A stretch of DNA of 11,428 nucleotides from Planctomycetaceae bacterium (lineage in GTDB: Bacteria > Planctomycetota > Planctomycetia > Pirellulales > Thermoguttaceae). Both the position numbers and the translations under genes were made by a program. Of this stretch, positions 1-5,932 are shown one piece after another. The notes below the pieces were generated by a model. The model saw nothing but the letters and a program-made list of their open reading frames with translations. It was not told where the DNA came from and ran no database searches. The stretch lies in contig JAIRLW010000392.1 of NCBI GenBank assembly GCA_031259095.1, positions 1-11,428 of the forward strand, written 5' to 3'. Each line of letters opens with the position of its first letter. Position 1 is the stretch's first letter.

Positions 1-7
1 ACTTAAC

Positions 8-26
8 CCCACCCCGTTGGGGTGGG
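8..26. other. GC-rich hairpin (possible transcript end or repeat)
   Basis: CCCACCCC, a GTT loop and GGGGTGGG form a perfect 8-bp stem in otherwise AT-rich DNA. No T-run follows on either strand, so a classical intrinsic terminator is not shown. It may be the 3' end of a gene left of the window or a dispersed palindromic repeat. Confidence 0.45.
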
Positions 27-48
27 CTATTCAGTAAAAAATCTTGAC

Positions 49-62
49 GCCCCTATCGGGGC
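49..62. other. Second small GC-rich hairpin
   Basis: GCCCC-TATC-GGGGC gives a 5-bp GC stem with a 4-base loop. On the minus strand a T-rich run follows after about 7 bases, so it could act weakly as a terminator for a minus-strand transcript. On the plus strand there is no U-tract. Its role is unknown. Confidence 0.35.
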
Positions 63-165
63 TAATGTAAAAAACAAAAAATATTTCAAAAAGTAGTTTG
101 TTATTTTAGGAAAGTGCAACTGTTAAAAGACGTTTTTGAAAAATTCCACTGATCTATTACTAAAA

Positions 166-205
166 ATTAATCAAATCTTAACGAAATCTTAATAAAATCT
201 TAATA
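166..205 (+). promoter_or_regulatory. Pho-box-like direct repeats upstream of pstS
   Basis: Four 7-bp units start at 166, 177, 188 and 199: ATTAATC, CTTAACG, CTTAATA and CTTAATA. Each neighbouring pair is separated by the identical 4-bp spacer AAAT, giving exact 11-bp periodicity. This is the geometry of a PhoB/PhoP box (7-bp direct repeats, 4-bp AT-rich spacers, one DNA turn), although the repeat sequence differs from the E. coli CTGTCAT. The last unit ends 9 bp before a TATAAT box, where a response regulator would replace a -35 element. The downstream gene is a phosphate-binding protein, which fits phosphate-starvation control. Regulator identity is inferred. Confidence 0.72.
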
Positions 206-214
206 ATTGAATAT

Positions 215-220
215 TATAAT
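215..220 (+). promoter_or_regulatory. -10 box of the pstS promoter
   Basis: TATAAT is a perfect -10 hexamer 9 bp after the last Pho-box-like unit, with no good -35 hexamer, as expected for an activator-dependent promoter. Transcription would start near 227, leaving a leader of about 80 nt before the ATG at 308. Confidence 0.65.
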
Positions 221-295
221 GGGCGGCAAATGTTTGTTTATACGATGTCGGAAAATCCGGCGTGTATAAATTTTCCTTCACCTTTTTTCCATTTT

Positions 296-301
296 GAGGA
301 G
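296..301 (+). promoter_or_regulatory. Shine-Dalgarno that sets the pstS start
   Basis: GAGGAG lies 6 bases before the ATG at 308. It selects that ATG over the in-frame ATG at 230, which is almost on the predicted transcription start and has no ribosome binding site. Confidence 0.8.
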
Positions 302-307
302 AAAACC

Positions 308-1120
308 ATGTTGAAAAAGTTGTTTGCGATTTGTTTGTTTCTTGTGTTGACCACGTTTAGTGTTGCGCAGGAAATCCGTATTGAAGGTTCGACGACGGTT
401 GGTCCGATTGTCGATGCCTTTGTTGAAGCGTTACAATCGGACACGGAAGCCCGATTTACCGTCAAAAAAACCGGTTCCGGCGACGGCGCCGCCGCGTTGA
501 TTGACGGGCGTTGTGAAATTGCCGCGATGAGCCGGTTTATGAAAAAGGAAGAGTACGAAAAAGCAGTGGCCGCTGGTCGAATGCCGATTCCGTTTACGAT
601 TTGTATGGATGGAGTGTGTTTTATTGTGCACCCATCGAACACCGTACGAAGTCTGAACAAGCAACAAGTTACCGATATTTACACCGGAAAAATCAAATCA
701 TGGAAAGAACTTGGCGGTCCTGATGTTCCGATTGTTGCGATTAGCCGTGATACGTCGTCGGGAACTTATGAGGTGTTTCATGAATTGGCGGTCGGCAAAG
801 CGAAACTTGGCAACAGTGTCGAATATACCAATTCGAATCCGCAAATGTTCATCCGAATCAGTACCACACCGGGAGCGATTGGTTATGTCGGTATTGGTTT
901 TTTACAGGAAGGAGTTGCGACAATCAAGTTTGAAAATGTCGTACCGAACAAGGAATCTGTTGCCAACGGAACTTATCCGCTTTCACGACCGTTGTATCTT
1001 TTCACCAACGGTTATCCGAAAACAGGTTCGGCATTGATGAAATTTTGCAACTTTTATCTGACGGAAGAAGGACAAGAGGTGATTACCGCCAAAGGGTTTG
1101 TCCCGTTCACAAAATATTGA
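308..1120 (+). CDS. pstS: PstS-type phosphate ABC transporter substrate-binding protein
   Basis: A 270-residue exported protein that would capture phosphate for a PstCAB importer. Residues 1-20 form a signal peptide (MLKK, a hydrophobic core, SVA at the cleavage site before Q21). The mature part starts with the family pattern: GSTT at 27-30, TGSGDG at 55-60 and RDTSSGT at 147-153. In PstS proteins these Ser/Thr/Arg/Asp segments contact the phosphate ion. The length suits the shorter PstS-like proteins. The start at 308 is chosen for its Shine-Dalgarno and because the signal peptide begins there; a longer form from 230 would add 26 residues ahead of it. No pstC, pstA, pstB or phoU follows, so the gene appears to stand alone. 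The Pho-box-like repeats upstream suggest induction by phosphate limitation. A related oxyanion-binding role cannot be excluded. Confidence 0.9.
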   Translation: MLKKLFAICLFLVLTTFSVAQEIRIEGSTTVGPIVDAFVEALQSDTEARFTVKKTGSGDGAAALIDGRCEIAAMSRFMKKEEYEKAVAAGRMPIPFTICMDGVCFIVHPSNTVRSLNKQQVTDIYTGKIKSWKELGGPDVPIVAISRDTSSGTYEVFHELAVGKAKLGNSVEYTNSNPQMFIRISTTPGAIGYVGIGFLQEGVATIKFENVVPNKESVANGTYPLSRPLYLFTNGYPKTGSALMKFCNFYLTEEGQEVITAKGFVPFTKY

Positions 1121-1169
1121 CAACCCGAAGGGCTTTCACCCGCCATCAGTATTTTTTCTTGGGGTCTTG

Positions 1170-1207
1170 CTATGAACAGAAAATCGTGGACAATAAGAGG
1201 TTCATAG
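1170..1207. other. Inverted repeat between pstS and the exonuclease gene
   Basis: CTATGAAC at 1170-1177 is exactly complementary to GTTCATAG at 1200-1207, giving an 8-bp stem with a 22-base loop. It could be an operator or part of a transcript end for pstS. The T-run at 1152-1157 lies before it, not after, so it is not a clear terminator. Confidence 0.3.
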
Positions 1208-1318
1208 AATAAAAGTTAAGAGTTTGTGGTTTGTGTTGCAAGCGGATTAATTTTGCTTGCAACATCAATCTCAAATTCCAAACCACTCGCCACATCCCCC
1301 CAATCACCCATTCTAATC

Positions 1319-2155
1319 ATGTCCGACCATTTTGCTTATTTTGTCTTCGATATTGAAAGTGTCGCCGACGCTCAACTTGTTTCCAAAGTTCATTTCAATG
1401 GCAAGGTTCCGCCTCAGGAAGCGATTCGAAAATATCGGGATGAACTGCTGGAAAAAAATGATTCCGACTTTATTCCCTATACGTTTCAAATACCGATTTC
1501 TGTTGTTATTGGTAAAGTTGCCGATGATTTTTCGCTGATGGACGTGGTGGTTCTTGACGAGCCGGAATATCGTCCGCATGAAATTTGCAACAAATTTTGG
1601 CGAGGTTGGTCGGCGTATAAACAGCCGACTTTTGTGAGTTTCAACGGGCGCGGATTTGATATTCCGATGTTGGAACAAGCGGCATTCCGATACGGAATTT
1701 CTGTTCCGGGGTGGTTTGCAATCAACGCCAAAACTTTTGAACAACCAAGAAATCGTTACAATCTGAAAACTCATATTGATCTTTGCGATATTTTGACCAA
1801 TTACGGTGTAACCCGATTCAACGGCGGTCTCAATCTTGCGGCAAGTATTTTGGGAAAACCCGGAAAAATGGAAACGCAAGGATCAATGGTGCAAGACCTC
1901 TACGACGCCGGTGAATTGGTAAAAATCAATGATTATTGTCGTTGCGACGTTTTAGATACTTATTTTGTTTTTTTGCGGGTGATGGTGTTGACTGGAAAAT
2001 TATCGCTTCACGACGAACAGGTTTTAGTCAAGAAAACAAAGGATTGGCTCACTGCCCGTGTGGACAACTGTCCGGCATACCGTCAATATCTCGACAGTTG
2101 GGGCGATTGGTTCAACCCTTGGGAAAACCGCGATCACGCCGAACCGAAATCATAA
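1319..2155 (+). CDS. PolB-like DEDD 3'-5' exonuclease (DNA_pol_B_exo2 family)
   Basis: A 278-residue cytoplasmic protein with the three motifs of the DEDD exonuclease fold. Exo I is FDIES (D11, E13), Exo II is FNGRGFDIP (N109, D114), and Exo III is Y206 with D210. This is the DEDDy arrangement, which hydrolyses DNA from the 3' end with two metal ions. A conserved-looking HIDLCD at 152-157 lies between Exo II and III. The pattern fits Pfam DNA_pol_B_exo2, stand-alone relatives of the family-B polymerase proofreading domain; no polymerase domain is present. The physiological substrate is unknown. The ATG at 1319 is preferred because the fold begins a few residues later. The GTG at 1226 would add 31 residues with no family likeness. 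No clear Shine-Dalgarno precedes the ATG. Confidence 0.85.
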   Translation: MSDHFAYFVFDIESVADAQLVSKVHFNGKVPPQEAIRKYRDELLEKNDSDFIPYTFQIPISVVIGKVADDFSLMDVVVLDEPEYRPHEICNKFWRGWSAYKQPTFVSFNGRGFDIPMLEQAAFRYGISVPGWFAINAKTFEQPRNRYNLKTHIDLCDILTNYGVTRFNGGLNLAASILGKPGKMETQGSMVQDLYDAGELVKINDYCRCDVLDTYFVFLRVMVLTGKLSLHDEQVLVKKTKDWLTARVDNCPAYRQYLDSWGDWFNPWENRDHAEPKS

Positions 2156-2161
2156 TCGTAT

Positions 2162-2179
2162 CGGATAACATGTTTTCCG
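2162..2179. other. Near-perfect palindrome before the OleA-like gene
   Basis: CGGATAACATGTTTTCCG reads almost identically on both strands, with one mismatched pair. It lies in the 57-bp gap between the exonuclease and the OleA-like gene. It could bind a dimeric regulator or be a weak transcript end; there is no T-run. Confidence 0.3.
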
Positions 2180-2212
2180 TAACTTCTAATTGTAACTGTT
2201 AATATTTTCCTA

Positions 2213-3328
2213 ATGAACTACACGAAAGTTTGTGTTGAGGCGTTTTCTTATACGTTACCGGAAGAGGTTGTTTGCACGGACGAATTGGAATTACGGTTAC
2301 AACCGCTTTATCAGCGGCTGAAACTTCAGGAAGGCAGACTGGAAATGCTGACCGGTATTCGGGAACGCCGACTTTGGCAACAAAACCGTACACCGGGAAA
2401 TCAAAGTGTTACAACCGTTCGTCGTCTTCTTGAACAAACCGGAATGAATCCGCAAAAGGTGGGAGCGTTGATTCATGGTTCGGTTTGCCGTGATTATCTG
2501 GAACCGGCAACCGCGTGTTCGGTTCATCACGCATTGGAGTTGCCGACCAACGGTTTTGTTTACGATATTTCCAACGCTTGTCTTGGCATTGTCAGCGGCA
2601 TGATTCAGATTGCCAACATGATTGAGTTGGAACAAATTGAAGCCGGCATTGTTGTTGGTACGGAAAGTTCCCGATCTCTTCTTGAAACAACAATCCAACA
2701 TTTAAATACTGATTTTTCTATTACGCGAAAAAGTGTTAAACCGATGTTTGCGTCTTTAACGATTGGTTCCGGCAGTGCGGCGGTTCTTCTGACCAACCGG
2801 AATCTTTCACGAACCGGCAACCGATTACTTGGCGGCATGGTTCGCGCACAAACCAATTTTTGTAATCTTTGCCGAAGCGACACGGATCAATCCGGCGGCG
2901 ACGCGATGAATCCGTTAATGCAAACCGATTCTGAAACTTTAATGAACGAAGGAATTGCCGCCGCTTCCCGAACATTTAATCCGTTTTTAAACGAAATCGG
3001 TTGGACGCGGCGAGATATTGACCGGACATTTTGCCATCAGGTTGGACGTGTTCACCAAAAACTTCTGTTCGACTCATTGGAATTACGGACGAGTCGGAAT
3101 TTTTCAACATTGGAGTATCTCGGCAACACCGGAAGTGCGGCGTTACCGACAGCCGCTGCAATTGGTACGGAAACCGGTTTTGTGCCGGACGGAAGTCGTG
3201 TTGCTCTTTTGGGAATCGGTTCGGGAATCAATGTGGTCATGCTCGGACTCGAATGGAACAAAACACTGATAGCCTCACTTCCAACAAGCAAAACAATCGA
3301 AAATATTGTACAACAAAATACTCAATAG
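2213..3328 (+). CDS. OleA-like 3-oxoacyl-ACP synthase III (thiolase fold)
   Basis: A 371-residue condensing enzyme of the FabH/OleA group. The catalytic triad is visible: C123 in ISNACLG, H275 in CHQVGRVH and N305 in GNTGSAALP. It matches my recollection of Xanthomonas OleA better than FabH: LQPLYQRL near 29-36, GIRERRLW at 48-55, SVCRDYLEPATA at 90-101 and ALLGIGSGIN at 331-340. The Glu in DYLEP (E97) corresponds to the OleA glutamate that reaches into the partner subunit's active site during head-to-head condensation of two acyl-CoAs. A long-chain beta-keto acid product is therefore plausible. No oleB, oleC or oleD gene is within the window, so hydrocarbon formation is not shown, and another condensing role is possible. 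No good Shine-Dalgarno precedes the ATG. The exonuclease gene ends 57 bp upstream. Confidence 0.85.
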   Translation: MNYTKVCVEAFSYTLPEEVVCTDELELRLQPLYQRLKLQEGRLEMLTGIRERRLWQQNRTPGNQSVTTVRRLLEQTGMNPQKVGALIHGSVCRDYLEPATACSVHHALELPTNGFVYDISNACLGIVSGMIQIANMIELEQIEAGIVVGTESSRSLLETTIQHLNTDFSITRKSVKPMFASLTIGSGSAAVLLTNRNLSRTGNRLLGGMVRAQTNFCNLCRSDTDQSGGDAMNPLMQTDSETLMNEGIAAASRTFNPFLNEIGWTRRDIDRTFCHQVGRVHQKLLFDSLELRTSRNFSTLEYLGNTGSAALPTAAAIGTETGFVPDGSRVALLGIGSGINVVMLGLEWNKTLIASLPTSKTIENIVQQNTQ

Positions 3329-3368
3329 ATTTTCTGATTGTTTCGGAATTTTGGGAATAATATTCAGA

Positions 3369-3390
3369 GGTAGGCAACGTTTCGCCTACC
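3369..3390 (+). terminator. Hairpin after the OleA-like gene
   Basis: GGTAGGC at 3369-3375 pairs perfectly with GCCTACC at 3384-3390 around an 8-base loop, 40 bp after the stop codon. Only a T-rich stretch some 23 bases later (CTATTTTTCT) follows, so it is a weak or Rho-assisted terminator, or a dispersed palindrome. Confidence 0.45.
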
Positions 3391-3503
3391 ATCTTCTGGA
3401 AATCCTCTCACTATTTTTCTTCTGTTTTTATGATTACATTCCTCAAATTCCACAATAATCTGAAAAATTTTTCGGAAATCTGTTAAAAAAGAAATTTTCT
3501 GGA

Positions 3504-3532
3504 TTGACAATTTTTCTAGTTTGTCGTAAAAT
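3504..3532 (+). promoter_or_regulatory. Sigma-70-like promoter of the DUF1559 locus
   Basis: A perfect -35 TTGACA (3504-3509), an optimal 17-bp spacer and TAAAAT as -10 (3527-3532). Initiation near 3539 gives a leader of about 93 nt. It is the best promoter match in the window. Confidence 0.75.
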
Positions 3533-3546
3533 GTGAATTTGATTCG

Positions 3547-3594
3547 ATTGCGATCTGTTTTTTTACCGTTTGTTTGCGGTAAGCGAATCGCAAT
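3547..3594 (+). promoter_or_regulatory. Nested stem-loop in the DUF1559 mRNA leader
   Basis: The outer arms ATTGCGAT (3547-3554) and ATCGCAAT (3587-3594) are perfectly complementary. Inside them TTACCG (3563-3568) pairs with CGGTAA (3577-3582) around an 8-base loop. GATTCG (3541-3546) can alternatively pair with CGAATC (3584-3589), so two conformations compete. The structure sits between the promoter and the Shine-Dalgarno and could affect translation or mRNA stability. I recognise no known riboswitch class. Confidence 0.5.
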
Positions 3595-3618
3595 GATTTC
3601 AGTAAAACCTTAGAAAAT

Positions 3619-3624
3619 AAGGAG
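3619..3624 (+). promoter_or_regulatory. Strong Shine-Dalgarno for the ATG at 3632
   Basis: AAGGAG lies 7 bases before the ATG at 3632. It is the only good ribosome binding site ahead of the DUF1559 frame, which makes this ATG, not the TTG at 3765, the likely true start. Confidence 0.75.
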
Positions 3625-3631
3625 TATCACG

Positions 3632-3727
3632 ATGAAAAATGTCGTAAAATGTTTGATTGGATTTTTCGTGAAATTATGGGTGAAAAATTCGATGTTAAAA
3701 TGGGCAAGACAGGGGGGGGGGGGCTAG
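3632..3727 (+). CDS. 31-codon leader ORF running into a G12 tract; probable 5' end of the DUF1559 gene
   Basis: The ORF starts at ATG 3632 behind a strong Shine-Dalgarno and encodes a basic, hydrophobic peptide ([12 protein letters not shown]...) ending in Gln and four Gly before TAG at 3725-3727. Codons 27-31 read through the 12-G run. If the run had 11 G (or 14), the frame would avoid this TAG and continue, with no stop, through basic residues into the DUF1559 frame. That would make a protein of about 478 residues with the prepilin cleavage site near residue 63. So this is most likely the detached first exon-like part of the next gene, put out of frame by tract length, not an independent peptide. 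A translated attenuator-type leader peptide is the alternative. Confidence 0.55.
   Translation: MKNVVKCLIGFFVKLWVKNSMLKWARQGGGG
3712..3723 (+). repeat. Homopolymeric tract of 12 G
   Basis: Twelve consecutive G lie inside the start region of the DUF1559 gene, in a genome region below 50% GC. Such tracts change length by slipped-strand mispairing. Three frames are possible downstream: 12 G gives a 31-codon peptide, 11 or 14 G the DUF1559 protein, and 10 or 13 G a different short product. It is also a classic site for sequencing or assembly error. Confidence 0.85.
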
Positions 3728-3764
3728 ATGTAGAGAAAAGGCAAGAATTGAGCGTGAAAAGTGT

Positions 3765-5069
3765 TTGGTTTTCCAACGTTTTTCCGCAAAATTCTCAACT
3801 CTTCGTCCCTCTTTGTTTGGCTTTACGTTGGTCGAACTTCTGGTGGTGATTGCGATTATCGGGATGTTAATCGCTCTTCTGTTGCCGGCGGTGCAGGCGG
3901 CACGTGCGGCGGCACAGCGGATGCAGTGTTCCAACCATCTCAAGCAACTTGGGATTGCGATTCACACGTTTCACAGCGCCCACAATGTTATTCCGCCTTA
4001 TGGTTTTCACGACCGACTAAACGATCCAGCAGATACCAATTCTTACCTATATAGGCTTTCCCCATTTGGTCCGTTGTGTCCGTTTATCGAACAGACGGCA
4101 CGATTTGATGAATACGCCGCGACAAACTATCAATTAGATGGCGACAGCATGAGCACTACAAACTGGACAAATCTCGGTAAACCGTTGTGTTTTCTCGGTT
4201 CTATCAACGGATTGTTGTGTCCTTCGGATGCTGTTGGAAACAATATCTCTTATCCCTACGGTAATAATGCCACCAATCCTGGAGCAAGAAGTTGGGACGA
4301 ACATCGGCGGACGTTGACAAGTTACAAATTTTCCGGTGCGGATTATCCTCCCCATGAGGCCAATGGAACGCGTCGGAAATATAATTATGACCGGACGCCG
4401 TTCTGTTTTATTCCTGAAGGAACAAAAAGTCTTTCACAAAGTTATTCATTTGCTTCGGTAAGCGATGGTCTGAGTAATACCATTTTTATGAGCGAGCGGG
4501 GAATGTGTGACGAACAGGTAATGAATCGGACTCAAGGCGGTATGTTGGCAAATGTCCTCACTGCCGGCAGTTGGATTAGTAGCGAAACAGGAAGTTACTT
4601 TACCGGATCATTGTCAACTGTTATGGCTGCTGCTACCGGTAATCAATATATTACCACTGGAACATATACTGACAGCGGATCACGTTACACAGTTGCCTCT
4701 GGAACAAGAATGGGGGCATCAGATTATATGACAAACCGAGGTGACGCTGCTTTTTGCGAAAAACCTATCTCAACCCGTTTCTATACCATTGTTCCGCCGA
4801 ATGGACCATCGTGTCTTGTAGGCGAGTTGAGTGATGGTCACAACGGGCTTTTGCTGACAGCGAACTCCTATCATACCGGCGGCGTCAATGTCGTTAAAGG
4901 CGATGGTGCGGTGAGTTTTATCAGCGATACGATTAATAATCTCTCTCCCAACACAGCGGCAACCGTGGATGTTGCGGGCGACCCAAGATTACGAAACGGC
5001 GAATCGCTCTTCGGAGTTTGGGGTGCCTTAGGAACGATCAACGGCGGCGAGGCAAACACACAACCATAA
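3765..5069 (+). CDS. DUF1559 prepilin-type protein with H-X9-DG domain
   Basis: The open frame from TTG 3765 gives 434 residues. Residues 19-45 carry a type IV prepilin signal: G19 before F20, Glu at +5 (GFTLVELL), then a hydrophobic helix [17 protein letters not shown]. After it comes the DUF1559 start ([17 protein letters not shown]). Near the C-terminus [12 protein letters not shown] (H370, D380, G381) is the H-X9-DG motif. The family is hugely expanded in Planctomycetota; members are thought to be pseudopilin-like, membrane-tethered envelope proteins of unknown function, processed by a prepilin peptidase. TTG 3765 has no Shine-Dalgarno, while the frame is open upstream to 3699 without ATG or GTG. 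I therefore infer that the true start is ATG 3632 across the G tract. A terminator and a palindromic element follow the stop, then a lipoprotein gene of the usual partner type. Confidence 0.88.
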   Translation: MVFQRFSAKFSTLRPSLFGFTLVELLVVIAIIGMLIALLLPAVQAARAAAQRMQCSNHLKQLGIAIHTFHSAHNVIPPYGFHDRLNDPADTNSYLYRLSPFGPLCPFIEQTARFDEYAATNYQLDGDSMSTTNWTNLGKPLCFLGSINGLLCPSDAVGNNISYPYGNNATNPGARSWDEHRRTLTSYKFSGADYPPHEANGTRRKYNYDRTPFCFIPEGTKSLSQSYSFASVSDGLSNTIFMSERGMCDEQVMNRTQGGMLANVLTAGSWISSETGSYFTGSLSTVMAAATGNQYITTGTYTDSGSRYTVASGTRMGASDYMTNRGDAAFCEKPISTRFYTIVPPNGPSCLVGELSDGHNGLLLTANSYHTGGVNVVKGDGAVSFISDTINNLSPNTAATVDVAGDPRLRNGESLFGVWGALGTINGGEANTQP

Positions 5070-5077
5070 TTGTCGGC

Positions 5078-5163
5078 GGGAATCTCTAAAAATTATTGTT
5101 TCGACTTCAGTCGATTGAAATCGAATAATTGTTTTTTTAAAAATGGTATTTTTTAGAGATCCC
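5078..5163. mobile_element. Palindromic element A (MITE-like), 86 bp
   Basis: The left end GGGAATCTCTAAAAA (5078-5092) and the right end TTTTTAGAGATCCC (5150-5163) are inverted copies apart from one bulged A. Inside, AATTATTG...TCGA and TCGAATAATT pair again, with CGACT-TC-AGTCG near the centre. The element begins 8 bp after the DUF1559 stop. Its ends resemble those of element B at 6347-6478 (GGGAA, pyrimidine pair, TCTAA, AT-rich). It has no coding capacity and may also act as a transcript end. A foldback MITE is my inference; one structured 3' UTR would be the alternative. Confidence 0.5.
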
Positions 5164-5182
5164 TAATTATTGTTTTTTTAAT

Positions 5183-5217
5183 GAATCACAGAATTTTCTG
5201 TGATTCGTGTACTTTTT
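5183..5217 (+). terminator. Intrinsic terminator after the DUF1559 gene
   Basis: GAATCACAGA (5183-5192) pairs perfectly with TCTGTGATTC (5197-5206) around ATTT, and TTTTT at 5213-5217 follows 6 bases later. It would end transcription about 130 bp after the DUF1559 stop and separate that gene from the lipoprotein gene, unless it is leaky. Confidence 0.65.
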
Positions 5218-5256
5218 ATTCATAATCATTTTATTCAAAAACATTGAGAGGAAATG

Positions 5257-5754
5257 ATGTTACACAAAAATATTTTATCCTTTACGATAATTTTATTAAC
5301 GGCATTGTGTTTTGCCGGTTGCGCTCCTTCGTTACCGAAAGGAATGCCGCCGATCTATCCCTGCACAATTACGCTGACCCAAGAAGGCGTTCCTCTGAAA
5401 GGAGCAAGCGTTGCGCTTATTCCTGAAGATACAACGCTTAATTTTACGTTTGCAGGCACGACCACTTCTTCCGGAAACATTGAAATGTACTCGCATGGAA
5501 AATATCGCGGTATTCCCGCCGGAAAATATAAACTCGTTGTAACAAAAAAGGCGAATGAGATTCAAAACGAAAAAATATGGACAGTTTCGTTGGTTGATGT
5601 AAAATATACTAATCCTGATACATCGCCGTTACAGGTTGATATTGCCAAGAAAAAAAACGAATTTACCTTTGAACTTGGTCAATCCGTAAAAATACAAATA
5701 TCGCCGGCACAAACATTAAAGCAGTATTACGGAACGCCTGACGAAGATAAATAA
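5257..5754 (+). CDS. Small lipoprotein with transthyretin/carboxypeptidase-regulatory-like domain
   Basis: A 165-residue exported lipoprotein. Residues 1-21 are a type II signal peptide: MLHK, a hydrophobic core and FAG before the predicted lipidated C22. Residues 36-97 look like one beta-sandwich of the carboxypeptidase-regulatory/transthyretin kind: a strand (CTITLTQEG), PLKGASVALIPED, AGTTTSSGNIEM, then IPAGKYKLVVTK. A second part ends with TSPLQVDI and a Phe-rich strand. Such lipoproteins often sit directly after DUF1559 genes in Planctomycetota, which suggests a shared envelope role, but the function is unknown. GAGAGGA at 5246-5252 lies 4 bases before ATG 5257; the ATG at 5254 is too close to it. 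A terminator lies between this gene and the DUF1559 gene, and I see no convincing promoter of its own. Confidence 0.75.
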   Translation: MLHKNILSFTIILLTALCFAGCAPSLPKGMPPIYPCTITLTQEGVPLKGASVALIPEDTTLNFTFAGTTTSSGNIEMYSHGKYRGIPAGKYKLVVTKKANEIQNEKIWTVSLVDVKYTNPDTSPLQVDIAKKKNEFTFELGQSVKIQISPAQTLKQYYGTPDEDK

Positions 5755-5793
5755 GTTCAAAATAAAATGAGAATAATTCCGTGATGTTTTATT

Positions 5794-5932
5794 TTGGTTG
5801 GTTCCGCGGGGACGACACTTTATTTTAGGCGTGTGAATTGCACCTTCGGCGACGGTTCGGTTCATTTCATTTCCGAGACGATTGATTCGCTCACTGCCGG
5901 AGAAACGGAATCTTCCGGAATTTTGAAATCAT
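5794..5932 (+). pseudogene. Remnant of a second DUF1559 gene (C-terminal end)
   Basis: Frame 1 here encodes VNCTFGDGSVHFISETIDSL followed by TAGE, which is the C-terminal part of a DUF1559 protein; compare [20 protein letters not shown] in the intact gene. The His of H-X9-DG and everything before it are missing: the residues before VNC are RR where HxGG is expected. GGCGTGTGAAT at about 5829-5839 reads as a GGCGTGAAT (Gly-Val-Asn) with an extra TG, so a 2-bp insertion is likely. After SSGI the usual Tyr-Gly-Val-Trp ending is not recognisable. There is no ribosome binding site. This is a decayed duplicate. Confidence 0.65.

Larger units (their letters stand above)
3329..3631 (+). other. Intergenic region with hairpin, promoter and structured leader
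   Basis: These 303 bp hold no gene. They contain the hairpin that follows the OleA-like gene, an AT-rich stretch, a strong promoter at 3504-3532, a nested stem-loop at 3547-3594 and a Shine-Dalgarno at 3619-3624. Everything from 3504 onward appears dedicated to expressing the DUF1559 locus. Confidence 0.6.

Noticed and set aside
166..205. Short direct repeats as a CRISPR array or replication iterons
   Set aside because: Units are only 7 bp with constant 4-bp spacers, and they sit in promoter position before pstS; this fits a Pho box far better.
230..307. Longer pstS start at ATG 230
   Set aside because: It would put 26 residues before a good signal peptide, and it lies only a few bases after the predicted transcription start with no ribosome binding site.
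238..660. Minus-strand open frames opposite pstS (and similar ones opposite the other genes)
   Set aside because: They lack start signals and known motifs and overlap well-supported + strand genes; they are antisense shadows.
1121..1160. Intrinsic terminator just after pstS
   Set aside because: A T-run is present at 1152-1157, but the preceding bases form only 3-bp stems, so no stable hairpin can be supported.
1226..1318. Longer exonuclease start at GTG 1226
   Set aside because: The extra 31 residues are low-complexity, resemble nothing in the family, and the fold begins right after ATG 1319.
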